This document shows positions 33,810 to 42,041 of a stretch of DNA of 46,659 bases, piece by piece (the first letter of the stretch is position 1; every line of letters starts with the position of its first letter). Origin of the DNA: an uncultured Lachnospiraceae bacterium (GTDB lineage: Bacteria > Bacillota > Clostridia > Lachnospirales > Lachnospiraceae); NCBI GenBank assembly GCA_947177165.1, contig CAMWTP010000044.1, forward strand, positions 1-46,659. Reading direction: 5' to 3'. The notes below the pieces were generated by a model. The model was not told the origin of the DNA. It made no database searches and was given only the letters and a program-made list of their open reading frames with translations. Made by a program: the position numbers and the translations under genes.

Positions 33810-33929
33810 GCAAAATCCATACAATGTCGATTGTGGACACGATGAATGCGCAATGACAAGAATACTGCCCCCGCCCGCAATGAACCCTGTCAGATAAATC
33901 AAACAGGGTTCATTGCGGGGCAGGGGCAG
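33810..33929 (+). repeat. Flanking direct repeat, copy 2
   Basis: About 120 bases repeating the last codons of the permease gene (without the rest of the gene), its TGA stop and the terminator hairpin. The hairpin is better here than in copy 1: an inner stem AATGAACCCTG/CAGGGTTCATT extended by GCCCGC/GCGGGGC and CTGCCCC/GGGGCAG, about 25 bases with one mismatch and one bulge. Together the two copies bracket the cassette at 32671-33809. Confidence 0.9.
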
Positions 33930-33962
33930 TGTAACGCGATATGCCGACGCTTCTGCTCTTTG

Positions 33963-34658
33963 CTATGCCACCGCTATATAGATGTCCATATAGCCAATGC
34001 CGTCCTTCACATACTCTTTTTCAAAGCACTCAATGACTTTTTTGTCCTGTTTGTGCTGCATTCCGTTGATTTTCATGTGTGTCATCAGTACCTCGTACGC
34101 ATTGGGTATGATTCGAAACGGTTCGCCCCCAGGATTTCTGATTGTGATTGCAGCATACGTCTGCTCTTCCTGGTGAATGACCTCCGGTTTCTCCTCCACA
34201 TTCACTGCCATGTCATTTTGTACAATCAGCGCTGCCTCATAACCGTGCATATGAAATACATTGACCTGCTCCTGTGACAGAAATGGAAAATTCCAGCCAA
34301 TGATTACAGGCTCTGTCATTCCCAGTTCTTCTGCCCATCGCTTCACATGATTGATGGCGTCTGATTCGGGCTCCCGGCTGAACACTGCATACTTTATATA
34401 ATCGAACGCCTTTACGGTCTCTGTGCGTATGTCCGAGTAGGCATCCTCGTTCAGATTAAAGTCCCCACGCACCAGTTCGTCCATAGTGCAGGAAAACATC
34501 GTGCACAGCTCAACTACTTTCTCCATCTCCGGATAAACGATGTCCAGCTCCCATTTTGAGACGGTCTGACGGCTGACATTTAATTTTTCCGCAAGCTCCT
34601 CCTGTGTCATCTTGTTTCTCATCTTTCGCAGACACTGCAGATTTTGTCCAAAACTCAT
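33963..34658 (-). CDS. XRE regulator with effector-binding domain
   Basis: A 231-residue protein. The N-terminal HTH (residues about 5-60) contains KMTQEELAEKLNVSRQTVSKWE. The C-terminal part (about 95-230) has the two-repeat look of GyrI-like/AraC effector-binding domains (EPVIIGWNFPF, then VLMTHMKINGM and GIGYMDIYIAV at the end). I chose the ATG at 34658 because AAAAGGAGA precedes it. It probably responds to a small hydrophobic ligand. It is convergent with the ABC transporter operon; the DUF3990 cassette now separates them. Confidence 0.85.
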   Translation of the reverse strand: MSFGQNLQCLRKMRNKMTQEELAEKLNVSRQTVSKWELDIVYPEMEKVVELCTMFSCTMDELVRGDFNLNEDAYSDIRTETVKAFDYIKYAVFSREPESDAINHVKRWAEELGMTEPVIIGWNFPFLSQEQVNVFHMHGYEAALIVQNDMAVNVEEKPEVIHQEEQTYAAITIRNPGGEPFRIIPNAYEVLMTHMKINGMQHKQDKKVIECFEKEYVKDGIGYMDIYIAVA

Positions 34659-34785
34659 ATCGTATATTCTCCTTTTCTTTTGATGCAAAACACGTAGCGA
34701 CTGGTACCTTTGTCGTCATGAGCATATTTTACAGAATAAGAGTTCTCTTTGCAACCAATTTAAACGTTCGTTTTTCCGGATGGGC

Positions 34786-34800
34786 GCAACCTGAGGTTGC
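34786..34800. promoter_or_regulatory. Palindrome upstream of the XRE/effector regulator
   Basis: GCAACC-TGA-GGTTGC is a perfect 6+3+6 inverted repeat in the 191-base gap before the XRE gene, with another GCAACC at 34751-34756. It could be an autoregulatory operator. No clear promoter hexamers were found beside it. Confidence 0.3.
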
Positions 34801-34849
34801 ATACTTTGTGGGTTATAACGGATGCTGTTGTTTTGAGAAAACGCAGAAA

Positions 34850-35518
34850 CTAATCAAAATCATCCGGCGCAGCATCGGGTATCATGTCCCCCGGCTGCCA
34901 GATCAGCACACAGTTATCCGGACTCCCATAATATACAGCTTTATAATCTTTCTGCGCCTGGTTGAATCCATAGATCATCACTTCATCCCCGCTGTCAGGA
35001 AGTACCTCTTTTACAACTGTCCTCAAAACAGAAATATACATATTTCCCTCTTCATCAACAGATGCATCCATCGTTCCTCCACAATACCCGTCGGTCAGAT
35101 GCATTTTAATTGTAATCTGCTGCTCTGACATCTCCGGATTCCTATACACATCCACAATAACCTGTTCTGGCGCAACCATGTCTCTCTGTTCTACAAACGC
35201 GGTATAATATACACCATATATGAGCATCAGAACAATTGTTGTGCTGACAATTCCAATGAGCAAAGCCTTTAACGCAGTCTTTAAGAGGGAACGCTTCCAT
35301 TTGCGGGACATTTTTTCCAATACAGCTTTCTTCCCTTTATCCTCAACAATTTCCTGCGTATTAGCCTGAAGCCCGCTTCCAAGCTGACGGAACATGCCAG
35401 AGCAGACCGCGCACTCCTGCAGGTGTTCTTCTATCATTTTCCTGCTGTCTGCAGAACACACGTTGTCACAGTAAAGCGGTAATAAATCCTGAATGATACT
35501 ACATGAAACCTTTGCCAT
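34850..35518 (-). CDS. Zinc-finger anti-sigma factor
   Basis: A 222-residue membrane protein. The N-terminal cytoplasmic zinc-binding anti-sigma domain has HLQECAVCSGMFR (His-x3-Cys-x2-Cys) after LLPLYCDN. One membrane helix lies at about residues 92-115 (ALLIGIVSTTIVLMLIYGVY). An external domain of about 105 residues follows, with no recognised family. It follows the ECF sigma gene by 13 bases and should hold that sigma factor inactive until an envelope signal releases it. GGGAGG precedes the ATG. Confidence 0.9.
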   Translation of the reverse strand: MAKVSCSIIQDLLPLYCDNVCSADSRKMIEEHLQECAVCSGMFRQLGSGLQANTQEIVEDKGKKAVLEKMSRKWKRSLLKTALKALLIGIVSTTIVLMLIYGVYYTAFVEQRDMVAPEQVIVDVYRNPEMSEQQITIKMHLTDGYCGGTMDASVDEEGNMYISVLRTVVKEVLPDSGDEVMIYGFNQAQKDYKAVYYGSPDNCVLIWQPGDMIPDAAPDDFD

Positions 35519-35531
35519 AGTCTTCCTCCCT

Positions 35532-36029
35532 TCATCTCCTTATCTGTTCGCTTATTTTCAGCTTGGCACGGTAAAAAGTAACCCGCGCCCACTCCTCTGT
35601 CCTGCCAAACAGCTTTGCGATATCACTGTATGACAGCTCTCCCAAAATACGCAGGGAAAACACCTCCTTGTACGGCTCCGGCAGATCGTGCAGCAGCTTA
35701 TGAATCCGAAACACCTGGTCTTTTTGTTCCATCAAAATCTCAATTGTGTTGGTATCAGCTATCCCTGCAGCAGTATCCAGATCAACACATTTATTTGCAG
35801 TTCTTTTCTTTCTCTTCTGATGCTGATAAAATGCGTTCTTGGCAATCTGAAAAAGCCATGATGTAAGCCGGCACTCTCCACGAAACGACTCATAGTTCTT
35901 CAGGGCACTGAAGAACGTTTCCTGTGTCAACTCTTCTGCAAGCTCCTCATCATGACAGAGCGCCAGCAGAAATTTGAATACATCCTGAAAATAAAGACTA
36001 TATACCTCATTAAAATCAGGATTGTCCAT
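35532..36029 (-). CDS. ECF-type RNA polymerase sigma factor
   Basis: A 165-residue group 4 sigma factor with region 2 (VFKFLLALCHDEELAEELTQ, then FRGECRLTSWLFQIAKNAFY) and region 4 (LPEPYKEVFSLRILGELSYS, then IAKLFGRTEEWARVTFYRAK); regions 1 and 3 are absent, as is normal. It forms an operon with the anti-sigma gene downstream. GAAGGAGGTGG precedes the ATG. The upstream sequence around 36085-36115 has GTAACAAAA and TATACTC, which might be an ECF-type self-promoter, but this is uncertain. Confidence 0.94.
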   Translation of the reverse strand: MDNPDFNEVYSLYFQDVFKFLLALCHDEELAEELTQETFFSALKNYESFRGECRLTSWLFQIAKNAFYQHQKRKKRTANKCVDLDTAAGIADTNTIEILMEQKDQVFRIHKLLHDLPEPYKEVFSLRILGELSYSDIAKLFGRTEEWARVTFYRAKLKISEQIRR

Positions 36030-36139
36030 ACAACCACCTCCTTCGGTCTGCCTGGCATGTTAAGTTTATCACTTTACAATCATTAGAGTATACAAGGTGT
36101 ATTTTGTTACAAAAATTTTGCTAAAAAACTGTCAGCAAA

Positions 36140-36170
36140 GGGGCCAAAAGTATCAAATACTTTTGACCCC
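36140..36170 (-). terminator. Terminator of the AraC gene
   Basis: GGGGCCAAAAGTAT (36140-36153) and ATACTTTTGACCCC (36157-36170) form a 14-base stem with one mismatch and a 3-base loop, 24 bases after the stop of the AraC gene on the minus strand. A run of T (GTTTTTTAG) follows on that strand about 14 bases on. Confidence 0.7.
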
Positions 36171-36194
36171 GTATCTGTCATCAGACAGCCTGTC

Positions 36195-37682
36195 TCATAG
36201 AGCGGCGAGTTGTTTTAGTTCTTCTGCAATATACCTGACAGGCTCCGCGTACCCGCCAAGACCTTCCGCCTGCTGTATCATGTCCTCATACACCGACTGA
36301 AATCTCTCCCTGAGCTGAACTGCATCGGCATCATCTGATGCATGATATGCCAAGTGGATTGCCTGCCCCAGCTTGCCGCAGATATCACCAAATGCTGCCT
36401 GCTGCCCCTCGCTCAGACGCGCTCTGCCCAACTTCTGTATCTCACCCTTTAGATAAAACATCAAAATATTTCCCTGATAGCCGACATCTCTGTATTTCTT
36501 ACATGCCGGTCTGGAACATATCTGAGGCTCTGTATGTGCCAGATCTTCCGACAGATTTTGGAAAAACTCCATCGCCTCACCAATCTGTTCTTTTAATGCC
36601 AGAATGCCATCAAAAAGCTCTTTGTGAGCGGGCATCCGCAGTGTGTCCGCATCCGCGGCAAAGGAGATGATATCCAGACGGAAGACAGAATCCTCCAATA
36701 CCTGAACAGTAATCTCGTCGATCGGCATTGCGGCTAACTCATCCGTAATTGCCATGATTTCCTCCGCAATATAGCCATATGGCACGTCAGGGTTTGTCAT
36801 CAGAGTCTTCGCTGCCGCCCTGCCCTTCCTCTCAATCTGCTCCATCTGTTCCTCTGCGCTCTTTCGCATATCCTGAAAAATCAATTCCGTTAACTCTTGG
36901 AAAAACTGCACGATTTTTCCAGCTTTCATTTCCGCACTCTGTGCGAGTTTGTTGTATTGTTCCCATACTGGCATCATCGCGGATCGATGCTCTGGCTGTG
37001 CCCTTGAGATGGTCAGTCCCGTCTCAAACGCTATGATATGGGACCAGAACGCTGCGTCCTCGATTGCCTTAATAATCATAAACCGGGCAGAAATCTCATC
37101 TGGCTGCTGCGCGATGGCAGTGATTTGCCTCAATGCGGCTCCCAGTTTCTCTGCCATTGCGTCTGTCCTGCCAGCGATATTCTCCCAATATTGGACATAT
37201 CCTGTCCCGCTTTCTGTCGCTTTACTTTTTCTGGTATGATCTGCAGTTTCCTTTGCCTGCACAATCAATGCGTTCAGTTCACGAAGCATTTCGTCTGTGG
37301 TCTTTGAATATAACATAGCACATCTCTCCTTTTGCGTGGCTGGGAAGGTTACAAAACTGTGATACCTTCTGTATTCCGTCGGAGTTACACCCATATGCGA
37401 GCGAAAGCTGCGGGTGAATCCTTCGTGGGAATCATAACCATACCGCAATGCGATTTCAAGAACGGTCATATCTGTCTTTTCTGCGAGCTCCTCTGCAGCC
37501 TTGGACAGCCTGCTCCTGGTGACATACCGCATGACACTGTCTCCCACCATCTCGCGAAAGATGCGCTGATAGTGATATTTGGAGATGTGCAGGCTGTCTG
37601 CAAGGTTTTCGATTGTCAGCTTTTCATGAATCTTTTCCTCAATCATTGCAAGCGAACGGAATATCGGATTGTCATTGCACAT
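36195..37682 (-). CDS. AraC-family regulator with long C-terminal extension
   Basis: A 495-residue protein. The AraC DNA-binding domain is at the N-terminus (residues about 8-105): LTIENLADSLHISKYHYQRI, then LSKAAEELAEKTDMTVLEIA and GYDSHEGFTRSFRSHMGVTP. Some 390 residues of mostly helical sequence follow and match no domain I know; the pair of cysteines in CSRPACKKY near residue 420 might bind metal. The start at 37682 is preferred because GGGAGG lies before it; a longer frame to 37730 has none. The N-terminal placement of the HTH is the MarA/Rob order rather than the common C-terminal one. Confidence 0.83.
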   Translation of the reverse strand: MCNDNPIFRSLAMIEEKIHEKLTIENLADSLHISKYHYQRIFREMVGDSVMRYVTRSRLSKAAEELAEKTDMTVLEIALRYGYDSHEGFTRSFRSHMGVTPTEYRRYHSFVTFPATQKERCAMLYSKTTDEMLRELNALIVQAKETADHTRKSKATESGTGYVQYWENIAGRTDAMAEKLGAALRQITAIAQQPDEISARFMIIKAIEDAAFWSHIIAFETGLTISRAQPEHRSAMMPVWEQYNKLAQSAEMKAGKIVQFFQELTELIFQDMRKSAEEQMEQIERKGRAAAKTLMTNPDVPYGYIAEEIMAITDELAAMPIDEITVQVLEDSVFRLDIISFAADADTLRMPAHKELFDGILALKEQIGEAMEFFQNLSEDLAHTEPQICSRPACKKYRDVGYQGNILMFYLKGEIQKLGRARLSEGQQAAFGDICGKLGQAIHLAYHASDDADAVQLRERFQSVYEDMIQQAEGLGGYAEPVRYIAEELKQLAAL

Positions 37683-37764
37683 ATTCTTTTCCTCCCGTTG
37701 ATTTTTGTTTACAATGACAGGATAACGCATCTTTTACCTGATTTCTTGACAAAAAGTGCTGTGT

Positions 37765-38115
37765 TTATTTCCGCAGGATCGTTTGCATCGTTTTTCCCTT
37801 TGACAGCTCGTCAACCAGCTTGTCGAGATATCGGATTTCCTGCATCAATGGCTCATCGATATCCTCCACGCGCACGCCGCATATCGATCCTTTGATAAGT
37901 TTTCTGTTCGGATTGGGGTTCGGCGCATTCTGGAAAAAATCACCATAGGCCACTGAATTTTGTACGGCTGCCTCGATCTCCTCTGCGCGATAGCCCGTCA
38001 GCCAGCAGATGATCTCGTCCACTTCCTCCTTTGTCCGCCCCTTTTTCTCCGCCTTGGACACAAGCAGCGGATAAATCTTGTCAAAGCGCATTGCGTATAC
38101 CTTTTCAGAGTTCAT
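37765..38115 (-). CDS. DUF2200 family protein
   Basis: A 116-residue protein with the DUF2200 pattern (YAMRFDKIYPLLVSKAEKKG, then EIICWLTGY, NPNRKLIKGSICGVRVEDID and a final LDKLVDELSKGK). Family members are small cytosolic proteins of unknown role. AAGGAG precedes the ATG. It stands 22 bases after the glycosylase-like gene on the same strand. Confidence 0.88.
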   Translation of the reverse strand: MNSEKVYAMRFDKIYPLLVSKAEKKGRTKEEVDEIICWLTGYRAEEIEAAVQNSVAYGDFFQNAPNPNPNRKLIKGSICGVRVEDIDEPLMQEIRYLDKLVDELSKGKTMQTILRK

Positions 38116-38137
38116 ATGCTAATTCTCCTTTTTTATC

Positions 38138-38854
38138 TTATATTTTTGTCTCCATTAATGCATCAAGGTATTTTTTTAAATAAAACTCAGTTTCGTTTGA
38201 ACTATACTGCATTATAAAACGCGGATGCTCCAAAGGAATAATCCTTTCAAAAAAACGAAACTCTGAATTTAAACGAGTTAAATATTTATAATTTTCTCCA
38301 CTTCCAATACAATAACATGTTGAATTATCAATTCCAAAATCTAGTTGCATTTTCAAAGATTCTATTATTGTTGTTTGCAAACTCAATAATAATTCTCTAT
38401 TTTCATAATAATTAACATTCGTTAGCCGTCCCTTATCACTTCTCTTCTCAATTCCAACGGGACATACAAATGTCATATAAAATGTAGAATAAAATTTTTT
38501 TATACCACCAAACTCTTCCATCACACGTTTCAAAAAATTACTTGAACCTTTTTGAATATAATAATTCTCTGTTTTCATTCCTGTAATTTTTGCTATCCTA
38601 TCAGAATCTTCAAAAGGAATACCTGTAAGCGCTGAACCCCTTCTGGCCGGGGAACTTCCTATTATAATTTTTCTTAGATTTCTATCATGATAAAAATGCT
38701 GGTAAAAAAGATCTGCACTAACCCTTATTTTTTGTTGCTCTGTTCCTTCAAATGGATTAATGATTTGATATCCAGACGGAACAGTCAAATTAATCTTAGA
38801 TAAATATTTATGCCAATCTTTTACATTCTCTGAGAAAAAATTTTGATTCGTCAT
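38138..38854 (-). CDS. SMUG2-like uracil-DNA glycosylase family protein
   Basis: A 238-residue member of the SMUG2/DUF4918 branch of uracil-DNA glycosylases. Motif 1 is in IIIGSSPARRGSALTGIPFE near residues 62-81 and the DNA-minor-groove loop is PLEHPRFIMQY near 209, both close to family consensus. These enzymes excise damaged or deaminated bases in DNA. The ATG at 38854 follows AAGGAGA; a longer frame uses TTG at 38878 without a site. The gene is distinctly AT-rich, and a fragment of a second copy lies just upstream (38890-38967), so horizontal gain is likely. Confidence 0.8.
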   Translation of the reverse strand: MTNQNFFSENVKDWHKYLSKINLTVPSGYQIINPFEGTEQQKIRVSADLFYQHFYHDRNLRKIIIGSSPARRGSALTGIPFEDSDRIAKITGMKTENYYIQKGSSNFLKRVMEEFGGIKKFYSTFYMTFVCPVGIEKRSDKGRLTNVNYYENRELLLSLQTTIIESLKMQLDFGIDNSTCYCIGSGENYKYLTRLNSEFRFFERIIPLEHPRFIMQYSSNETEFYLKKYLDALMETKI

Positions 38855-39264
38855 AAGTCTCCTTCTTCTTTTAAACAACTGATTTATTACCCAAAAAACC
38901 CTGGCTGTGGGACTTCCTATTACAATTTTTCTTAAATTTTTATCATGATAAAAATGCTGGTAAAAATGTTTGTCCTATTTATGTGCTGCAAGATATAGTT
39001 CCGTATTAGCATAATAAAATCTTATCTCCTTTCTGATTTTGCCTCTCTCCCGATTATAAGCAATTTGACTGCAATTGACAATGCTCATGTACGGTATGAA
39101 ACTGTAGAAAAATAGTATTTCTTGAAAATCATAGAAAAATCTACGAAACGAGAATTGTCAACGTAGTCTTTTTGCGGTAAACTAAATTATGAAGTAAGGA
39201 ACTGTCAATAGATAGAAAGAGAAAAAGGTTTTCGTGGTATACATGAAACTGTAGGAGGCGGCAA
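38855..39264. other. Gene-free stretch with gene remnant and repeats
   Basis: The 410 bases contain no intact gene. They hold the glycosylase remnant at 38890-38967, and the 12-base phrase ATGAAACTGTAG twice (39096-39107 and 39243-39254). The first of these reads on as AAAAATA, like the end of the foldback element at 2536. The last bases hold the ribosome binding site of the GNAT gene. Confidence 0.55.
38890..38967 (-). pseudogene. Remnant of a second SMUG2-like gene
   Basis: On the minus strand this encodes FYQHFYHDKNLRKIVIGS, matching FYQHFYHDRNLRKIIIGS of the adjacent gene, with a short further match (PTAR for PARR) before the frame degenerates and stops. The nucleotide match runs 38909-38966 against 38650-38707, about 90% identical. 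The substitutions are mostly conservative or silent, so it comes from a diverged relative rather than a fresh duplication. Confidence 0.8.
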
Positions 39265-40032
39265 ATGATATACGAAATTACAGATACGAACAATGTATCA
39301 TCACTATTTGACAAATGGGACGAGACGCTTATCTGGTCCTGCCTGCAGGGGGTAATGGGAAAAATATATGCAGATAATTTGAACACCCCAACAGCAGCAA
39401 TGGCTATGATCGGAGACTTTACCTTTTTTGCCGGAAAACCCAATACAGAATTCGTATCCTATAAGCCAGACTGGTGTACTCAAAACTTTATGATTATGAT
39501 ACCGCAAAACGAATGCTGGAAAAGTGCAATCACAGATTATTATGGAGAAAAAGCGACCGTCATTTCTCGATATGCAATAAAGAAAGAACCTCACATTTTC
39601 GATACAAAGAAATTGGAAAAAGCAGTCGCTTCCCTGCCGAAACAATACACCCTAAACATGATTGATGAACGGCTTTATCATATGTGCAAAGCAGAAAGGT
39701 GGAGTGCCGATCTCGTATCACAGTTTCCGAATTATGAAAATTACGCTAAATTCGGAATTGGCACCGTAATCTGCAAAGAAAATATTATTATTTCAGGCGC
39801 TTCCTCTTATTCCAGATATAAAGAAGGCATCGAAATAGAAATTGATACAAGAGAAGAATACAGGCGCAAAGGACTCGCATATATCTGTGGGGCAAAACTA
39901 ATATTAGAGTGCTTAAAACAGAATCTATATCCAAGTTGGGACGCGCATAATAAAGGCTCTGTCGCACTGGCTGAAAAATTAGGCTACCATTATAGTCATA
40001 CCTATACAGCAGTCGAGATACATGATTACTGA
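39265..40032 (+). CDS. GNAT-family N-acetyltransferase
   Basis: A 255-residue protein of the two-part GNAT type (PF12746-like, related to ZmaR). The C-terminal acetyl-CoA binding part has IEIEIDTREEYRRKGLAYIC with the RRKGLA pyrophosphate loop, then LYPSWDAHNKGSVALAEKLG. The N-terminal half is the divergent substrate side. The substrate is unknown; relatives modify antibiotics or other small molecules. TAGGAGG precedes the ATG and a clean hairpin terminator follows. Confidence 0.87.
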   Translation: MIYEITDTNNVSSLFDKWDETLIWSCLQGVMGKIYADNLNTPTAAMAMIGDFTFFAGKPNTEFVSYKPDWCTQNFMIMIPQNECWKSAITDYYGEKATVISRYAIKKEPHIFDTKKLEKAVASLPKQYTLNMIDERLYHMCKAERWSADLVSQFPNYENYAKFGIGTVICKENIIISGASSYSRYKEGIEIEIDTREEYRRKGLAYICGAKLILECLKQNLYPSWDAHNKGSVALAEKLGYHYSHTYTAVEIHDY

Positions 40033-40033
40033 G

Positions 40034-40058
40034 CCGCACAAATATTCTATTTGTGCGG
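40034..40058 (+). terminator. Hairpin between GNAT and S66 genes
   Basis: CCGCACAAATA-TTC-TATTTGTGCGG is a perfect 11-base stem with a 3-base loop, two bases after the GNAT stop codon and before the convergent S66 stop. It can serve the plus strand; the following TATTAATC is only weakly T-rich. Confidence 0.7.
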
Positions 40059-40114
40059 TATTAATCAATAACTGTGTTGGTCGCTGTGCTTTGACTGCAT
40101 ATGAATATTATGTC

Positions 40115-40996
40115 CTACTGAAATAATAATGTTTTATTTTTTGTATCCAAAATCGCCCTTCTTCCAATAGGAAAAATTGCATGATTGGTTCCATGACCAA
40201 AATCGTCACAATAGGCAACTGGAATATGATACTTTTCGCCAAATCTTTCCAGTACCTCAAACAACAACGGCGAAATTTCATCTGAATAATGTCCAAACAA
40301 CAAACCCGTTACCTGTTCCATTAACCGGCTTTGTCCTATACAGGTTATGAACATACTGACATCCTGAACGGATTGAAATTTATCCAATTCTTCAATAAAC
40401 AGTATATAATACCCGTCTGTCGGATAGGGAAAGAATCTGTTTCCTAAACCTAAAACAAAATTGAGCAAATACCCGCCAACAAGAATTCCTTCGCAGCATC
40501 CCGCTGTTATCGTATACCAATCGCTGTTTCTAATATAATCGGCCGCTGTTCCCTCAACCAAATGCGAAATAAATTGTTTTTTGTCGTATTCGCTGATATT
40601 ATCAAACAATCCCGGCGTCTGTCCATAGTATGTGGTTATGCCAGTTTTAGCATAGATAGCATTCAGTATTGATGTACCGTCACTATAGCTCAAAAAAAGC
40701 TTCGGAGTCTCTTTTATTCTGTTATAATCTATATCTGGAAGCAAATCCACACTTCCATATCCCCCGCCAAAAAACACCATCTTTACATTTGTGTCATATA
40801 TCATTTCATTCAGATCATCAACACGCTCTGCTACGCTTGCCGTATATTTATAAGTGTCTTTATAAATATTCCTGCCGAATTTGACCTGAAATCCCAAGCT
40901 TTCAATGCCTTTCGCATACTTCTCATAATCATTTTGATTTGCCACCCAGCTTGGCGATATAATCCCGATGGTATCGCCATATTTTAACAAATTCAT
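40115..40996 (-). CDS. S66-family LD-carboxypeptidase / MccF-like peptidase
   Basis: A 293-residue serine peptidase of family S66. The N-terminal GDTIGIISPSW and the nucleophile region LFLSYSDGTSILNAIYAKTG (Ser near residue 104) are typical; the acid lies in FIEELDKFQ near 205 and the His in DDFGHGTNHAIFPIG near 275. Family members trim murein tetrapeptides (LdcA) or hydrolyse microcin C-type compounds (MccF). The gene has AAAGGAG before the ATG and overlaps the end of the histidine phosphatase gene by 68 bases. Confidence 0.9.
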   Translation of the reverse strand: MNLLKYGDTIGIISPSWVANQNDYEKYAKGIESLGFQVKFGRNIYKDTYKYTASVAERVDDLNEMIYDTNVKMVFFGGGYGSVDLLPDIDYNRIKETPKLFLSYSDGTSILNAIYAKTGITTYYGQTPGLFDNISEYDKKQFISHLVEGTAADYIRNSDWYTITAGCCEGILVGGYLLNFVLGLGNRFFPYPTDGYYILFIEELDKFQSVQDVSMFITCIGQSRLMEQVTGLLFGHYSDEISPLLFEVLERFGEKYHIPVAYCDDFGHGTNHAIFPIGRRAILDTKNKTLLFQ

Positions 40997-41600
40997 CTAT
41001 TTTCTCCTTTAATAAACCTCCAAATTGCCAAACGCTGATTTTTCGCTCCCTCGACTTTGGAATTTTGTGTTCTGCAATAATGCATTCACCATTTGAATAA
41101 CTTAATCGTGTGTGACTAATCTGAAATGCCCGCTTCTTCATTTGGCTTAGGAGCATGTGCATAAAAAAACCATGTGTGACAATAATACAGTTGTTATCCT
41201 TTTGGACTATCATTTCTATAAATTGTTCTGCACGATAGATGGTTTCTTTTCTGCATTCCTTTTGTGAATGAATATTAAGAAACCATTGTAAGCGTCCCGA
41301 AACATTCCAAAATATTAATGGTAACTTTTTATTTGAAGTAACGCTTGCACATAATGGTACTTCATCAAGCAGTTTTGTAGAGATAACGTCTTTTTGACCA
41401 AATAACTGACTGGCGGTTTCCCTGCTTCTTTGTAAACTGCTGGTATAAATATCTTGATAATTTATTGGAGGAATATCAGATAACAAAGTCAAAATCGGTG
41501 CTTTGTCATACATTTTACAATCTTTGTTAAATTGTTCTGATGTACTCCATTGTCTCCATTGAAAATCCACTTTTCCATGTCTGATAATAATCGCCTGCAT
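40929..41600 (-). CDS. Histidine phosphatase superfamily protein
   Basis: A 223-residue protein of the phosphoglycerate-mutase-like fold. The catalytic RHG is at residues 7-9 (IIIRHGKVD), then YTSSLQRSRETA near 53, and the second catalytic His in VTHGFFMHML near 142. The substrate is unknown. The last 23 codons lie inside the next gene, an unusually long overlap; a frameshift that destroyed an earlier stop is possible. The ribosome binding site (GGGGAA) is weak. Confidence 0.8.
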   Translation of the reverse strand: MQAIIIRHGKVDFQWRQWSTSEQFNKDCKMYDKAPILTLLSDIPPINYQDIYTSSLQRSRETASQLFGQKDVISTKLLDEVPLCASVTSNKKLPLIFWNVSGRLQWFLNIHSQKECRKETIYRAEQFIEMIVQKDNNCIIVTHGFFMHMLLSQMKKRAFQISHTRLSYSNGECIIAEHKIPKSRERKISVWQFGGLLKEKIDEFVKIWRYHRDYIAKLGGKSK

Positions 41601-41789
41601 ATCTAATTCCCCATGACAAATTCCGCTCTGTCGTTGTTTTATTATACATCGATTTCCCCAAAAGCGAAAGCGATTTCTCGTATTTCCCGTTTTTTCTACA
41701 GCTCCTAAGTCTGCCGCGTCAATCCCGCAGTAGTCAAAACTTCGTCCGGCTTGACAATGGACGGGGGATTGGATTGGGAGACAAACGAA

Positions 41790-41818
41790 TTGACATGACT
41801 GCCATATTTTGTTAGAAT
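41790..41818 (+). promoter_or_regulatory. Orphan sigma-A promoter
   Basis: TTGACA (41790-41795) and TAGAAT (41813-41818) are 17 bases apart on the plus strand. The downstream 310 bases have no plus-strand gene; the next plus-strand gene begins at 45788. It may start a small RNA or be left from a lost gene. Confidence 0.55.
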
Positions 41819-42041
41819 ATAACAGTAATCGATGCCAATTGAGTGAAAATGCATAATTATATTTGCTGTTTACTGTATAAATTGTCTATTTTATTCATAT
41901 TTCAATATATTTTGTAGCATTTCATGCAAAATAATCTATTATTTACAACAATTTGCAACTAAAATTGCGCAAATAATATAAAAATACTTAACACTTCTCT
42001 CTGTTTATTCCATAGTACTCCGGCTATCCATCATCAAATGA

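Noticed and set aside
32553..33929. Complete insertion sequence or integrative element around the DUF3990 cassette
   Set aside because: No transposase, integrase or relaxase gene lies between the repeats; only the repeat structure supports mobility.
36085..36115. ECF-type autoregulatory promoter before the sigma gene
   Set aside because: GTAACAAAA and TATACTC are present but their spacing (about 12 bases) is too short for a convincing ECF promoter.
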